The notes under the pieces: model-generated | The model's database searches: none | Told to the model about the DNA's origin: nothing | What the model saw: only the letters and a program-made list of their open reading frames with translations | Position numbers and translations under genes: made by a program | Assembly: GCF_001921205.1 (NCBI RefSeq) | Contig: NZ_MSIE01000092.1 | Span: 1-36,136 of the forward strand | Reading direction: 5' to 3' | From: Actinophytocola xanthii | GTDB taxonomy: Bacteria > Actinomycetota > Actinomycetes > Mycobacteriales > Pseudonocardiaceae | Length of the DNA: 36,136 nucleotides | In this document: in pieces, positions 1-7,933 of the stretch | Layout of the letters: every line of letters starts with the position of its first letter | Position numbering within the stretch: the stretch's first letter is position 1

Positions 1-45
1 GAGACCGCGGCGCGCGTCCTCATCGAACGCGATCAACTTGGCCAT
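1..45 (-). CDS. groEL: 60 kDa chaperonin GroEL, N-terminal fragment cut by the window edge
   Basis: Only the first 15 codons lie in the window, reading leftward from an ATG at 45: MAKLIAFDEDARRGL. This is the distinctive GroEL N-terminus (MAK-x-I-A-[FY]-[DE]-x-x-A-R). GroEL is the ATP-dependent cytoplasmic folding chaperonin. A strong Shine-Dalgarno GGAGG (about 59-63, minus strand) lies about 12 nt before the ATG. A CIRCE-type operator over the promoter supports the call. No groES lies upstream; the upstream gene is a protein kinase. The moeA-psd-pssA-ATPase neighbourhood recalls the lone groEL2 locus of mycobacteria, so this is probably the groEL2 copy (inference from remembered synteny). 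The rest of the protein cannot be assessed. Confidence 0.9.
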   Translation of the reverse strand, partial: MAKLIAFDEDARRGL

Positions 46-145
46 TGCGGTGTAAGTCCTCCGTTTTGGACGTCACGATGCGTGGCCAGGCTCGGTGCCC
101 GCGACGGACGGCCGGAGAACCCAGCCTCACCGTCCCGACCTCAAG

Positions 146-172
146 TTGGCACTCGGGAGTACCGACTGCCAG
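146..172. promoter_or_regulatory. second, degenerate CIRCE-like repeat
   Basis: TTGGCACTC (146-154), 9-nt spacer, GACTGCCAG (164-172). The right arm pairs with the left at 7 of 9 positions. It lies 8 nt from the main CIRCE and over the predicted groEL transcription start. Paired CIRCE elements are known before actinobacterial groEL genes, so this is probably a weaker second HrcA site. Confidence 0.6.
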
Positions 173-176
173 AACG

Positions 177-205
177 TGTTTAGCACTCGAGGCCCGAGAG
201 TGCAA
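177..205 (-). promoter_or_regulatory. groEL promoter with the CIRCE operator in its spacer
   Basis: On the minus strand TTGCAC (205-200) and TAAACA (182-177) are separated by 17 nt, a good housekeeping sigma arrangement reading toward groEL. The spacer and both hexamers overlap the CIRCE repeat, so bound HrcA would block polymerase. The predicted transcription start is near 170, which gives a 5' leader of about 125 nt. Confidence 0.7.
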
Positions 206-206
206 G
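180..206. promoter_or_regulatory. CIRCE element (HrcA operator)
   Basis: TTAGCACTC (180-188), a 9-nt spacer, and GAGTGCAAG (198-206). The left arm matches the CIRCE consensus TTAGCACTC-N9-GAGTGCTAA exactly and the right arm matches 7 of 9. Position over the groEL promoter is the classical arrangement for HrcA repression of chaperonin genes. hrcA itself is not in the window. Confidence 0.88.
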
Positions 207-215
207 AAGAGCAGG

Positions 216-1586
216 TCAGCGGCCGGTCGGTTCGGACTGCTCGGAGCCCTCCCCCGAGTCGCCGCCGGAGTTGTCCTCGGAGGTGTCCTCGGAGTTGCCC
301 TCGGAACCGTCGCCGACCCTGATCGACGGCACAGACGTCCTGCTCGAGGTCTGCTCCTGCTGGGGCTGGTCGCCTCCACCGCCCTCGCCGTCCTCGGAGG
401 AGAACAGGAAGATCGCCCCGATGATCAGGCCGATCGCCACCAGGCCGACCAGCAGCGGCGCGATCCACCTGGCCGGTCCCCCCGGGTCGGCCGAGGTGAA
501 CGCCGTGCTCGGGCCGGCCGGCACCGGCGGACGCAGCCGCACCGGGTCGGCCGAGGAGGAGTGGGTACCGGCCGGGACCGGTCGCTGGTACCCGCCCGGC
601 GGGGTCGCGACGGGCGGGCGCGGCGGGTAGCCGCCGGGCCCACCCGGACCGGGACCGTTCGGACGGCCGTGTGCCGGCAGCGGGCCGCCTCCGTTGCGGG
701 GCCCGACCGGGACGGCCGGCAGGCGACGAGCCTGCTGGCCGGCGCCGGCGAGGGCCTGCCGGGCGGCGGCGACCAGCTCGCGGCAGCTCGAGTACCGGGT
801 CTTGGGGCTCTTTGCCATGCCGCGCCGGATGACCTCGTCGATCGCCGGCGGGAGGTTGACGTGCTCGGTCAGCGCCGGCACGTCCCGGTTGAGATGCCCC
901 TGGATGACCTCGGGGACCGGCCCCTGGAACGGCGGCCGGCCGGACAGGCAGGCGAACAGCACACAGGCCAACGAGTAGGCGTCGGTGCGCCCGTCGACGG
1001 GCTCACCGCGCAGGTGCTCGGGCGCGGCGTAGGTGGGCGAGCCGAGGAAGTCCCCGCCCCGCGTGCGGTGCCCGGTCGCCCCGCGTCGGGTGAGGCCGAA
1101 GTCGGCGAGGTAGATGTGCTCGGCCGTCGACTCCCGACTGGTGACCAGGACGTTGGCCGGCTTGACATCCAAGTGGACCAGACCACGTTCGTGCAGGTTG
1201 TCCAGCGCCTCGGCGACCTGGCCGAGCAGTGCCAGCGCGCGCTCGGGCTTGAGCGGTCCGTCCTTGATCAGCGAGGCCAGGTCCGACCCGTCGACCAGCC
1301 GCATGGCGATGTAGAGCAGCCCGTCGACCTCACCGAAGTCGTACAGCGGCACGACGTTCGCGTGGTCGATGGCCGAGGTGTTGCGCGCCTCGTCCACGAA
1401 GCGCTCGCGGAACTCCGGGTCCTCGGTGAGGTGCTCGGCGATGACCTTGAGCGCGACCTTGCGGCCGAGCCGGATGTCCGTCGCGCGGTACATCACGGAC
1501 ATACCGCCCTTGCCGAGCACTCCGTCGATCCGGTAGTGCCCCAGGCGACGCCCGGTGAGGTCCTCCGCCACTGCACATCCATTCAT
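216..1586 (-). CDS. transmembrane Ser/Thr protein kinase (PknB/PASTA-less type)
   Basis: A 456-aa Hanks-type kinase. Visible motifs are the glycine loop LGKGGMSV (24-31), the ATP-binding Lys in VALK (47), the catalytic loop HLDVKPAN (138-145, Asp140), DFG and the GSPTYAAPE activation segment. A Gly/Pro-rich linker follows, then one membrane segment (WIAPLLVGLVAIGLIIGAIF) and a short acidic Ser/Gly-rich extracellular tail with no PASTA repeats. The catalytic loop has Leu where RD kinases have Arg, so this is a non-RD kinase. The ATG at 1586 is used; a GTG at 1571 is an alternative. It lies upstream of groEL on the same strand but groEL has its own promoter. Substrates are unknown. Confidence 0.9.
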   Translation of the reverse strand: MNGCAVAEDLTGRRLGHYRIDGVLGKGGMSVMYRATDIRLGRKVALKVIAEHLTEDPEFRERFVDEARNTSAIDHANVVPLYDFGEVDGLLYIAMRLVDGSDLASLIKDGPLKPERALALLGQVAEALDNLHERGLVHLDVKPANVLVTSRESTAEHIYLADFGLTRRGATGHRTRGGDFLGSPTYAAPEHLRGEPVDGRTDAYSLACVLFACLSGRPPFQGPVPEVIQGHLNRDVPALTEHVNLPPAIDEVIRRGMAKSPKTRYSSCRELVAAARQALAGAGQQARRLPAVPVGPRNGGGPLPAHGRPNGPGPGGPGGYPPRPPVATPPGGYQRPVPAGTHSSSADPVRLRPPVPAGPSTAFTSADPGGPARWIAPLLVGLVAIGLIIGAIFLFSSEDGEGGGGDQPQQEQTSSRTSVPSIRVGDGSEGNSEDTSEDNSGGDSGEGSEQSEPTGR

Positions 1587-1668
1587 CGTTCGGGGCCGGG
1601 CACCGTGACCGAGCACCCGCAGCCCGGTCGCCGGCAACGCGCCGACCCTCGTCACGGCAAAGCCTAAC

Positions 1669-1738
1669 GTTCGCCCGGTGGGTCGCGCGTGGGGTTGCGT
1701 GCAAACCCCCGCACGCAGGGCGCGCCACGTGGCGAACG
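1669..1738. repeat. inverted repeats in the kinase/AIM24 gap
   Basis: The 154-bp gap between the AIM24 stop and the kinase start holds an outer 8-bp inverted repeat (CGTTCGCC near 1668-1675 and GGCGAACG at 1731-1738). Inside it is GGGGTT (1691-1696)/AACCCC (1704-1709) with a 7-nt loop. The inner hairpin could terminate the leftward AIM24 transcript, though no T-tract follows. Function is unproven. Confidence 0.35.
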
Positions 1739-1740
1739 CC

Positions 1741-2379
1741 TCAGCGCACGGCCTGCAGCCAGGAGGCCATCGCGTGGGCGGTGCGGGTCTGGATGAGCAA
1801 CTGTCCGGGCCCGACGAAGTCCAGCAGCAGGCCCTCGCCGGTGCGCAGCGACTGCGGCAGCGCCGGGTTGACCGCACGAAGCCGGCACTGGACCTTGTGC
1901 CCGTAGCCCAGCAGGTAGCCGGGGTCGACGGTGATCAGCTCGCCGGCGTCCAGCTGGACCACGTCCAGCGTTCCGCACGAGGCGAGCACCGCTGCCCCCT
2001 CGCCGCCGAGGTGCTCGAGGAAGCCGACCTCCGCGCCGAACAGGCCGCGGAAGCCCGGCCACTGCGGCTCGGCGCGCACGGTGGCGGACGCGGCGAGGCA
2101 GCTCCCGCGCCGCACGCACCAGCCGATGGCCCCGTCGAGCTGCAGGGTGAACACGTCGCCGGGCATCGCGGGCGCGAGGTCCACCCAGCCGCCCTCCGCC
2201 GGGGCGGTGAACAGCGCCCGCCGGGATCTGCTCCCCCGGCCGCCGCCGCGGCCCGGTGTCACCAGAACGCCGTAGCTGCTGGCAAGCATCGACGAGTAGT
2301 CGGCCTGCACCGCCTCGCCGGGTGCCAGCAACAGGCGGGCCACACCGAAAGCCGGGGTGTGCCGGGTCCGGACCTGCAC
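1741..2379 (-). CDS. AIM24 family protein
   Basis: A 212-aa protein that begins VQVRTRHTPAFGVARLLL, has alternating beta-strand patterns, and ends with the family-like segment DFVGPGQLLIQTR followed by the closing LQAV. AIM24/TIGR00266 proteins form a beta-prism or trimeric barrel fold; their biochemical role in bacteria is unclear. The GTG at 2379 is chosen because GGAGG lies 8 nt before it. Longer in-frame extensions would run through the divergent moeA start. It is transcribed divergently from moeA and lies upstream of the kinase. The glycine/arginine-rich stretch around residues 38-49 is a loop insertion. The fold call is fairly sure, the role unknown. Confidence 0.82.
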   Translation of the reverse strand: MQVRTRHTPAFGVARLLLAPGEAVQADYSSMLASSYGVLVTPGRGGGRGSRSRRALFTAPAEGGWVDLAPAMPGDVFTLQLDGAIGWCVRRGSCLAASATVRAEPQWPGFRGLFGAEVGFLEHLGGEGAAVLASCGTLDVVQLDAGELITVDPGYLLGYGHKVQCRLRAVNPALPQSLRTGEGLLLDFVGPGQLLIQTRTAHAMASWLQAVR

Positions 2380-2482
2380 CGCACATCCCTCCGTGATCGT
2401 CGAGCACTTCGGTGGAAGTGTGGCACGCACGCCAACCGGCGCCGCTGTCGCGCGCCACGGCTCACGGGGGAGGATGCGGAGC

Positions 2483-3685
2483 GTGTCACAGACCCCGCTG
2501 TCGGTGGACGAGTACGGCGCGCGGATCGCCGCGCTCGTCCCGGCCACCCCCGTCGTCTCGCTCCCGGTCGCCGACTGCCTCGGCAGGGTGCTCGGCGAGG
2601 ACCTGGTCTCCCCGGTCGCCTTGCCGCCCTTCGACAACTCCGCCATGGACGGCTACGCCGTGCGCTCGGCGGACGTGACGGGGGCGGGGCGGCAGGCCGC
2701 GGTGGTGCTACCCGTCGAGGAGGACATCCCGGCCGGGCGCACCGACGTCGTGCCGCTCCTGCCCGGGACGGCGCACCGGATCATGACCGGCGCCGCCCTG
2801 CCGCCGGGCGCCGACGCGGTCGCCAAGGTGGAGGACACCGACGGGGACCAGCGGCAGGTGTCGGTGTACGCCCCGGTCGCCCCCGGTACCCACATCCGCC
2901 ACGCTGGCGAGGACGTCGCCGAGGGCGCGACCGTGCTCAAGGCGGGAACGGTGCTCGGTCCGGCCCAGCTCGGCCTCGCCGCGGCCATCGGCCGCGCCGA
3001 GCTCCCGGTGCACCGCCCCGCGCGCGTGTTGGTCCTGTCCACCGGTACCGAGCTCGTGGCGCCGGGGAAACCGTTGCTGCACGGCCAGATCTACGAGTCG
3101 AACAGCGTGCTGCTCGCCGCCGCACTGCGTGAGGTCGGCGCCGTTCCGACAGTCCTGCGCTCGGTGCCGGACGACGTGGACGCCTTCCACGCGGCGATCG
3201 CCGAGCAGACCGCGCGGGTAGACCTGATGGTCACCTCCGGCGGGGTGAGCGCCGGCGCCTACGAGGTGGTCAAGGACGCGCTCAACGGCCGCGGCGTGGA
3301 GTTCGTGCGGGTGGCCATGCAGCCGGGCGGGCCCCAGGGCTGCGGGCACCTCGGCTCGCTGCCGGTGGTGACGCTGCCGGGGAACCCCGTGTCCACTGCC
3401 CTGTCGTTCGAGCTGTTCCTGCGCCCGGCACTGCTGGCCGCCATGGGGCACCAGGACACCGCCCGGGCCAGGACGCGGGCCAGGACGACGACCGAGCTGC
3501 GATCGCCTGCCGGCAAGCGCCAGTACCGGCGCAGCCAACACGCCGGCGGCACGGTCACCCCGGTCGGCGGCCCCGGATCGCATCTGCTCGCCTCCTTCGC
3601 CGCAGCCGACTGCCTGATCGAAGTACCCGAGGGGGTGACGGTCATCGCCGAGGGTGAGGAGGTCGAGGTCGTCCTGCTGCGCTGA
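2483..3685 (+). CDS. moeA: molybdopterin molybdenumtransferase MoeA
   Basis: A 400-aa MoeA, which inserts molybdate into adenylylated molybdopterin in the last step of molybdenum cofactor synthesis in the cytoplasm. Family motifs run in order: PPFDNSAMDGYAVR, RIMTGAALPPGADAV, GEDV, STGTEL, the MoCF-type GQIYESNS, TSGGVSAGAYEVVKDAL, and VVTLPGNPVSTALSFELF. The GTG at 2483 is preferred: GGGGAGG (2467-2473) sits 9 nt upstream, whereas an ATG at 2474 would directly abut that Shine-Dalgarno. It is divergent from the AIM24 gene. No other Mo-cofactor genes are in the window. It is probably the moeA2-type copy seen beside psd/pssA in mycobacteria (inference). Confidence 0.93.
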   Translation: MSQTPLSVDEYGARIAALVPATPVVSLPVADCLGRVLGEDLVSPVALPPFDNSAMDGYAVRSADVTGAGRQAAVVLPVEEDIPAGRTDVVPLLPGTAHRIMTGAALPPGADAVAKVEDTDGDQRQVSVYAPVAPGTHIRHAGEDVAEGATVLKAGTVLGPAQLGLAAAIGRAELPVHRPARVLVLSTGTELVAPGKPLLHGQIYESNSVLLAAALREVGAVPTVLRSVPDDVDAFHAAIAEQTARVDLMVTSGGVSAGAYEVVKDALNGRGVEFVRVAMQPGGPQGCGHLGSLPVVTLPGNPVSTALSFELFLRPALLAAMGHQDTARARTRARTTTELRSPAGKRQYRRSQHAGGTVTPVGGPGSHLLASFAAADCLIEVPEGVTVIAEGEEVEVVLLR

Positions 3686-3699
3686 GGCGCCACCACCGG

Positions 3700-3715
3700 C
3701 TCTCATTACTGAGAG
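3700..3715. repeat. short hairpin after moeA
   Basis: CTCTCA (3700-3705), loop TTAC, TGAGAG (3710-3715): a perfect 6-bp stem 15 nt after the moeA stop. It could be a weak terminator or an operator for the psd promoter that follows. There is no T-tract. Confidence 0.35.
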
Positions 3716-3739
3716 TGGCTGAATCTCCACGGATCGCTA

Positions 3740-3769
3740 TTGCTTACCTCCCGTGCGCGGCCATACACT
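3740..3769 (+). promoter_or_regulatory. candidate promoter of psd-pssA-ATPase
   Basis: TTGCTT (3740-3745) and TACACT (3764-3769) are spaced 18 nt apart in the 252-bp gap between moeA and psd. This fits a housekeeping sigma promoter, with start near 3776 and a leader of about 160 nt. A second -10-like TAGCGT lies near 3876. No other structure is evident in the gap. Confidence 0.45.
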
Positions 3770-3937
3770 GCCGGTGCGCTGTACCAGGTCGACCGGCCGG
3801 CTCGTGCATGTCGTCGGGGGATGCACGGCCGGCCGGGGTTCCGGCTCCCCCGGACGTCACTTTCCGCGATGGGCGTAGCGTGGTGCGTATCCGTTGATCC
3901 ACCAACCGATCCCCCGCCGCGAGGATGTCCGCCCCTG

Positions 3938-4651
3938 ATGAGCGAACCGACCGAAAGCAACGACTCGGGCCGACTGGCCCACATCGTCGCGTTGACCAGG
4001 AGCGTCGTACCCCCCATGCACCCGGCCGGCCGGCCGTTCGTGGCCGGTCTCGGCGCAGCGTCCCTGCTGGCCCGCAAGCTCTCCCGCCGGCTCGGGCTGC
4101 TCGGCTTCGTCCTCACCGGTGTGGTCGCCTGGTTCTTCCGTGAGCCCAAGCGCGTCACGCCCTCCCGCTCCGGGCTGGTCGTGGCGGCGGCGGACGGCGC
4201 GGTGGCCCAGGTGGACCTGGCGGCTCCGCCGGCCGAGCTCGAGCTCGGCGACCGCGAGATGCTGCGCATCAGCGTGTTCCTGTCGGTGTTCGACGTGCAC
4301 GCACAGCGCCTGCCGGTGTCCGGCGTGATCGAGCGCGTCGAGTACAAGGCGGGCAAGTTCCTGTCCGCCGACCTGGACAAGGCGAGCGAGGACAACGAGC
4401 GCAACTCGCTGTTGCTGTCCACTCCGGACGGTCACCAGATCGTCGTGACGCAGATCGCCGGCCTGATCGCGCGGCGGATCGTGTGTCAGGTCGGCGCGGG
4501 CGAGAAGGCGCAGGCCGGTGACACCTACGGGCTCATCCGGTTCGGCTCCCGGGTGGACGTGTACGTGCCGTCCACCGCGCGGCTGATGGTCGAGCCCGGC
4601 CAGCGCACGATCGGCGGCGAGACGGTGCTCGCCGAGCTGCCGGAGCGCTGA
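3938..4651 (+). CDS. psd: phosphatidylserine decarboxylase proenzyme
   Basis: A 237-aa short-type decarboxylase that makes phosphatidylethanolamine from phosphatidylserine at the membrane. A hydrophobic N-terminal helix (about 45-65, GLLGFVLTGVVAWFF) is followed by AADGAVAQV, SVFDVHAQR and the C-terminal RFGSRVDVYVP. The Gly203-Ser204 bond in this segment is the expected self-cleavage site that creates the pyruvoyl cofactor. The ATG at 3938 is chosen, with GAGGA about 12 nt upstream; the frame is open upstream but lacks family similarity there. pssA starts one base after the stop, so the enzyme that makes the substrate is co-transcribed. Confidence 0.92.
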   Translation: MSEPTESNDSGRLAHIVALTRSVVPPMHPAGRPFVAGLGAASLLARKLSRRLGLLGFVLTGVVAWFFREPKRVTPSRSGLVVAAADGAVAQVDLAAPPAELELGDREMLRISVFLSVFDVHAQRLPVSGVIERVEYKAGKFLSADLDKASEDNERNSLLLSTPDGHQIVVTQIAGLIARRIVCQVGAGEKAQAGDTYGLIRFGSRVDVYVPSTARLMVEPGQRTIGGETVLAELPER

Positions 4652-4652
4652 G

Positions 4653-5657
4653 TTGGTCACCCGCGCGCCGGGTGTTCGACTGCTGCCGAACGCCCTCACG
4701 GTGCTGGCCATGTGTGCCGGTCTGTCCGCGGTCCAGTTCACCCTCGCCGGCAACCTGCCGGCCGCGATCGCCTCGATCGCGGTCGCCGCGGTGCTGGACA
4801 GCCTCGACGGCCGGATCGCCAGGCTGCTCGACGCCACCAGCAAGATGGGCGCCGAGCTCGACTCGCTCGCCGACGCGATCTCCTTCGGGGTCGCACCCGC
4901 GCTGGTGCTCTACATCTGGCGGTTCGACGGCAACCGGGTCGGCTGGGTGGTCGCCCTCGTGTTCGCGGTGTGCATCATCCTGCGGCTGGCCCGGTTCAAC
5001 ACGTTGCTCGACGACACCGAGCAACCGCCGTACACCAAGGAGTTCTTCGTCGGCGTGCCGTCGCCGGCCGGTGGCTTGCTCGCACTGCTGCCGCTCATCC
5101 TGACCATCCAGATCGGACACGAGGGCTGGTGGTCCTCCGAACCTGTGGTGATGGTGTGGACGGTCGCGGTGGGCGGGCTGCTGATCAGCCGGATCCCCAC
5201 GCTCTCGGTGAAGACGTTCCGGGTCCCGGCGAGCATGGTGGCCCCGCTGCTGGTGCTGGTCGGTCTGCTGGCCGCGGCCGTGATCACCTACCCGATGATG
5301 GCGCTGGCCGCGTTCCTCGTGGTCTACCTGCTGCACGTGCCCTACGCCGTTCGCCGACACCGCTGGCTGGCCCACCACCCCGAGGCGTGGGACGTTCCGC
5401 CGCGCGAGCGCAGGGCGATCCGCCGGGCGCACGGCGCCGGGCGCCGGCTCGGCCTGCGCCCGCCGATCCGCAAGGTCGCCGGCGCCGCCAGGCGCGCTGT
5501 GTGGCCGGGGCGGCGCAACGGTGACGGGTACCGGGCCGGCGCGCTGGTGCTGCCGACCGACTCCACCCGGATGCGTCGGTCGGTACGCCGGCCACGGGGT
5601 TGGCGGCGCACCGGCCTACGCCGCAACCAGTCCCGGCCACGGGCCGGCGACCAGTAG
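4653..5657 (+). CDS. pssA: CDP-diacylglycerol--serine O-phosphatidyltransferase
   Basis: A 334-aa integral membrane CDP-alcohol phosphatidyltransferase that makes phosphatidylserine from CDP-diacylglycerol and serine. The signature is complete: D49, D52-G53, A56-R57, G66, D70 and D74. About six to eight hydrophobic segments fill residues 10-235. The TTG at 4653 starts one base after the psd stop, implying translational coupling. Residues from about 240 to the end form an unusual, very Arg-rich, non-membrane tail ending RPRAGDQ; whether it binds nucleic acid, lipid headgroups or a partner cannot be told. The AAA ATPase gene follows 11 bp downstream. Confidence 0.93.
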   Translation: MVTRAPGVRLLPNALTVLAMCAGLSAVQFTLAGNLPAAIASIAVAAVLDSLDGRIARLLDATSKMGAELDSLADAISFGVAPALVLYIWRFDGNRVGWVVALVFAVCIILRLARFNTLLDDTEQPPYTKEFFVGVPSPAGGLLALLPLILTIQIGHEGWWSSEPVVMVWTVAVGGLLISRIPTLSVKTFRVPASMVAPLLVLVGLLAAAVITYPMMALAAFLVVYLLHVPYAVRRHRWLAHHPEAWDVPPRERRAIRRAHGAGRRLGLRPPIRKVAGAARRAVWPGRRNGDGYRAGALVLPTDSTRMRRSVRRPRGWRRTGLRRNQSRPRAGDQ

Positions 5658-5668
5658 TCTCACCCCCC

Positions 5669-7921
5669 ATGCCACAGATCACGCTCACCGCCCGGCTGAC
5701 GCCGTCCGCGCTGGACACGCGCCGCGGGGTGGTTCGGCTGCACCCCGAGGTGCTCGACGCGCTCGGCCTCGAGCAGTGGGACGGGGTGCGCCTGACCGGG
5801 GCACGGGCGAGCGCCGCGCTGGCCGCGGCCGCCGACGGCCCGCCCGGTGTGGTGTTGCTGGACGACCTGACGATGTCCAACATCGGGGTGACCGAGGGCG
5901 CCGAGGTCGTGGTCGCACCGGCGGACGTGGCGCCGGCGCGCTCGGTGACCGTGGCCGGCTCGCGGCTGGCGTCGACCTCGCTGGCCCCGGAGACCGTCCG
6001 CCAAGCGCTGATCGGGAAGATCCTGACCGTCGGCGACGCGGTCTCGCTGCTGCCGCAGGACCTGGCCCCGCCGCCGGGCTCGGACCTGTCCGCCGTACGC
6101 GGCAAGCTGTCCCGCGCGATCGGCACCACGTGGACCAACGAGCTGCTGACCGTGACCGCGTCCGACCCGCCGGGTGCGGTCGCCGTCCATCCGTCCACAG
6201 TGGTGGGCTGGCGGGACGGTGCGCGCACCGGGGAGGCCGCCGTGGTCGCCCAGCCGGCCGACGGCTCGGCCACCACCCTGGTGGCCACCTCGGCCGCCTC
6301 CACCACCGCGGTCACCACGGACGCGGTCGCCGCGCTGGCCGAGCCGGAGGTCGAGCCACCCCCACCGGTGACCGACCTGGTCGGTGCACGGGAGGTGGCC
6401 GACCGGCTCGCCGAGTGGTTCGAGCTGGCGTTCCGCCGGCCCGAGCTGCTGACCAGGCTCGGCGCGGCCGCCCAGCTGGGCGCGCTGCTGACCGGGCCCG
6501 AAGGTGTCGGCAAGTCCACAGTCGTGCGCTCGGTGGCCGCGGCGGCCGGCGCATCGGTCGTCGAGCTCGCGGCACCCACGCTGGCGGCCCTCGAACCGAA
6601 CACCGCGGCAGCGAGGCTGACCGCCGCCGTGGCCCGGGCGGGCGCCGGCACACCGTCGGTCCTGCTGCTCAACGACCTGGACGCGCTGCTGCCCGCCAGC
6701 AGCCCGCCGCCGGTGGCGACCGTCGTCCTGGACACGTTGCGTGCCGCGATCCGCATCCCCAAGCTGGCCATCGTCGCCACCACCGCCCACCCCGAGGCGG
6801 TCGACCCCCGGGTCCGTGGCGTCGACCTGCTCGACCGCTCGCTGAGCCTGCCCCTGCCGGACGCGACGACCCGTACCGAGCTGCTGCGCGTGCTGCTCCG
6901 CGACGTCCCGATCGAGTCCAACGTGGACTTCGGCGAGGTGGCCGAGCGGACGCCCGGCTTCGTGGCGGCCGACCTGGTGGCGCTGCGCCGGGAGGCGGCG
7001 GTACGAGCGGCCCTGCGTGACAAGGATGCCGAGTCCCCCACCGTCACCTCGGCCGACCTGCTGGGCGCGCTGGAGTCGGTCCGGCCCACCTCGATGTCCA
7101 CATCGGACACCCTGCAGACCGGCGGGTTGACCCTCGACGGCGTCGGCGACATGGTCGAGGTCAAGCAGGCACTGACCGAGGCCGTGCTGTGGCCGCTGCG
7201 CTACCCGGACTCCTTCGCCCGGCTCGGCGTCGCGCCCCCGCGCGGCATGCTCCTGTTCGGCCCACCCGGCTGCGGCAAGACGTTCCTGGTCCGCGCCCTG
7301 GCCGGAACCGGCAAGCTGAACGTGCTGTCGGTCAAGGGCGCCGAGCTGATGGACAAGTGGGTCGGCGAGTCCGAGCGCGCGGTCCGCGAGCTGTTCCGCC
7401 GCGCGGCCGAAGCCGCCCCCGCCCTGGTGTTCCTGGACGAGGTGGACGCGCTGGCCCCGCGCCGTGGCCAGTCGTCGGACTCGGGGGTGGCGGACCGCGT
7501 GGTCGCGGCCCTGCTGACCGAGCTGGACGGCGTCGAGCCGATGCGTGACGTGGTCGTCCTCGGCGCCACCAACCGACCCGAGCTGATCGACCCGGCGCTG
7601 CTGCGCCCCGGACGGCTGGAGCGGCTGGTCTACGTGCCGCCGCCGGATGCCGAGGCCAGGGCCGAGATCCTGCGGGCCGTCGCCAGGAACACCCCGTTGG
7701 CGCAGGACGTGGAGATCCCCGCGCTGGCGGCCGACCTCGACGGCTATTCGGCTGCCGACTGTGCCGCGCTGATCCGCGAGGCGGCGCTGACCGCCATGCG
7801 GGAGTCGCTGGAGGCCACCGAGGTGACCGCGGCGCACCTGGCCACTGCCCGGGGCGCGGTCCGCCCCTCGCTGGACCCGGACCAGCTCGCCTCGCTGGAG
7901 AGCTACGCTCAGTCCCGCTGA
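5669..7921 (+). CDS. CDC48/p97-like double AAA ATPase
   Basis: A 750-aa protein with an N-terminal double-psi-barrel-like region (about 1-200), then two AAA modules. D1 has Walker A GPEGVGKST (about 276-284), but its Walker B is NDLDA instead of DELDA, and the RPGR arginine-finger region is replaced by LDRSLSLPL. D2 is intact: GPPGCGKT (about 531), FLDEVDA (D590, E591), GATNRPELIDPALLRPGR. D1 probably binds but hydrolyses ATP poorly, and D2 powers the hexamer. Members of this family unfold or remodel proteins. It is in a tight cluster with pssA (11-bp gap), an arrangement also remembered from mycobacteria. Substrates are unknown. The ATG at 5669 lacks a clear Shine-Dalgarno. Confidence 0.9.
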   Translation: MPQITLTARLTPSALDTRRGVVRLHPEVLDALGLEQWDGVRLTGARASAALAAAADGPPGVVLLDDLTMSNIGVTEGAEVVVAPADVAPARSVTVAGSRLASTSLAPETVRQALIGKILTVGDAVSLLPQDLAPPPGSDLSAVRGKLSRAIGTTWTNELLTVTASDPPGAVAVHPSTVVGWRDGARTGEAAVVAQPADGSATTLVATSAASTTAVTTDAVAALAEPEVEPPPPVTDLVGAREVADRLAEWFELAFRRPELLTRLGAAAQLGALLTGPEGVGKSTVVRSVAAAAGASVVELAAPTLAALEPNTAAARLTAAVARAGAGTPSVLLLNDLDALLPASSPPPVATVVLDTLRAAIRIPKLAIVATTAHPEAVDPRVRGVDLLDRSLSLPLPDATTRTELLRVLLRDVPIESNVDFGEVAERTPGFVAADLVALRREAAVRAALRDKDAESPTVTSADLLGALESVRPTSMSTSDTLQTGGLTLDGVGDMVEVKQALTEAVLWPLRYPDSFARLGVAPPRGMLLFGPPGCGKTFLVRALAGTGKLNVLSVKGAELMDKWVGESERAVRELFRRAAEAAPALVFLDEVDALAPRRGQSSDSGVADRVVAALLTELDGVEPMRDVVVLGATNRPELIDPALLRPGRLERLVYVPPPDAEARAEILRAVARNTPLAQDVEIPALAADLDGYSAADCAALIREAALTAMRESLEATEVTAAHLATARGAVRPSLDPDQLASLESYAQSR

Positions 7922-7933
7922 CGAGGAGCGCGA

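Noticed and set aside
45-1667. 540-aa plus-strand open frame
   Set aside because: It is antisense to the Ser/Thr kinase, has no recognisable domain, and reflects high-GC third-position bias.
2357-2482. Longer MoeA start
   Set aside because: The extension overlaps the divergent AIM24 start, lacks a Shine-Dalgarno and is absent from the MoeA family; GTG 2483 has a good ribosome site.
5660-7837. 725-aa minus-strand open frame opposite the AAA ATPase
   Set aside because: Composition is Gly/Arg/Gln-rich shadow sequence without motifs, while the opposite strand encodes two clear AAA modules.
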